Source: Gracilimonas tropica DSM 19535
GTDB lineage: Bacteria; Bacteroidota; Rhodothermia; Balneolales; Balneolaceae
NCBI RefSeq assembly: GCF_000375425.1
Contig: NZ_AQXG01000005.1
Span: forward strand, 62,001-126,000
Direction of reading: 5' to 3'
Length of the DNA stretch: 64,000 nucleotides
Under the pieces are notes generated by a model. It was not told the origin of the DNA. It worked only from the letters and a program-made list of their open reading frames with translations, and did no database searches. A program made the position numbers and the translations under genes. Within the stretch, counting starts at the first letter, position 1. Each line of letters begins with the position of its first letter. Shown here piece after piece: positions 63,864-64,000 of the stretch.

Positions 63864-64000
63864 GTGAAAAATATTGATGAATGAATATGAATCTAAAGAA
63901 CTCAAAAATACCCAAAAGCGTTTGAGGGTCAATAGCTTTTGAACTGTAAAAAAGTGTTTACTTAATTTTTATATGGCGTTGATAGGAACTTTCTATTGTG

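Overview
The window looks like chromosomal DNA of a Balneolota/Rhodothermota-type member of the Bacteroidota/FCB group (Balneola, Gracilimonas or a relative). The grounds are three secreted proteins ending in the same QNYPNPFNPTT-type C-terminal sorting domain, a hybrid AraC-type two-component protein, a small DUF4295 ribosomal protein gene next to rpmG and rpmB, weak Shine-Dalgarno sequences and moderate GC. The lineage is an inference from protein style. No rRNA gene, insertion sequence or CRISPR array is visible.

Layout. 0-7 kb: a partial secreted protein, an orphan NarL-type regulator, a lipoprotein/zinc-metalloprotease/lipoprotein operon and tyrA. 7.3-20.6 kb: uvrB, a methyltransferase, yebC between two copies of a dispersed repeat, then a large FG-GAP/LamG surface protein with a small PID-CTERM-like protein, divergent from a 1337-residue hybrid sensor/regulator. 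20.8-26 kb: a large secreted deacetylase-like protein, then an accessory patch with a MazEF-type module and a lone lipoprotein gene flanked by integron attC-like sequences. 26-35 kb: housekeeping genes (marR-type, xth, tyrS, cvpA-type, yqeY-type, DUF4295, rpmG, rpmB, gyrB, gyrA). 35-39.6 kb: mnmG-rsmG-WYL regulator-unknown Cys-cluster protein, two parS-like palindromes in rsmG, and tRNA-Asp. 39.7-53.4 kb: glutathione peroxidase, MBL-fold protein, manC-type enzyme, PhoR/PhoB-like pair, 2OG oxygenase, K+ channel, cstA, CPBP protease, a ParE/RelE-type module between direct repeats, and purM. 53.5-54 kb: an AT-rich gap full of DnaA-box-like 9-mers. 54-64 kb: dtd, a tightly packed phosphatase/nucleotidyltransferase/patatin cluster, glpD, a PAS histidine kinase, a TonB-receptor-like protein and a DoxX protein.

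The most coherent signal is chromosome maintenance. The gap between purM and dtd has about nine DnaA-box-like 9-mers. Most genes to its left are on the minus strand and most to its right on the plus strand, as expected for a bidirectional origin. rsmG, about 16 kb away, carries two parS-like palindromes, and gyrB has two perfect DnaA boxes upstream. I infer that the window contains oriC. The most interesting accessory signal is the attC-like cassette patch at 24-26 kb, with no integrase in view.
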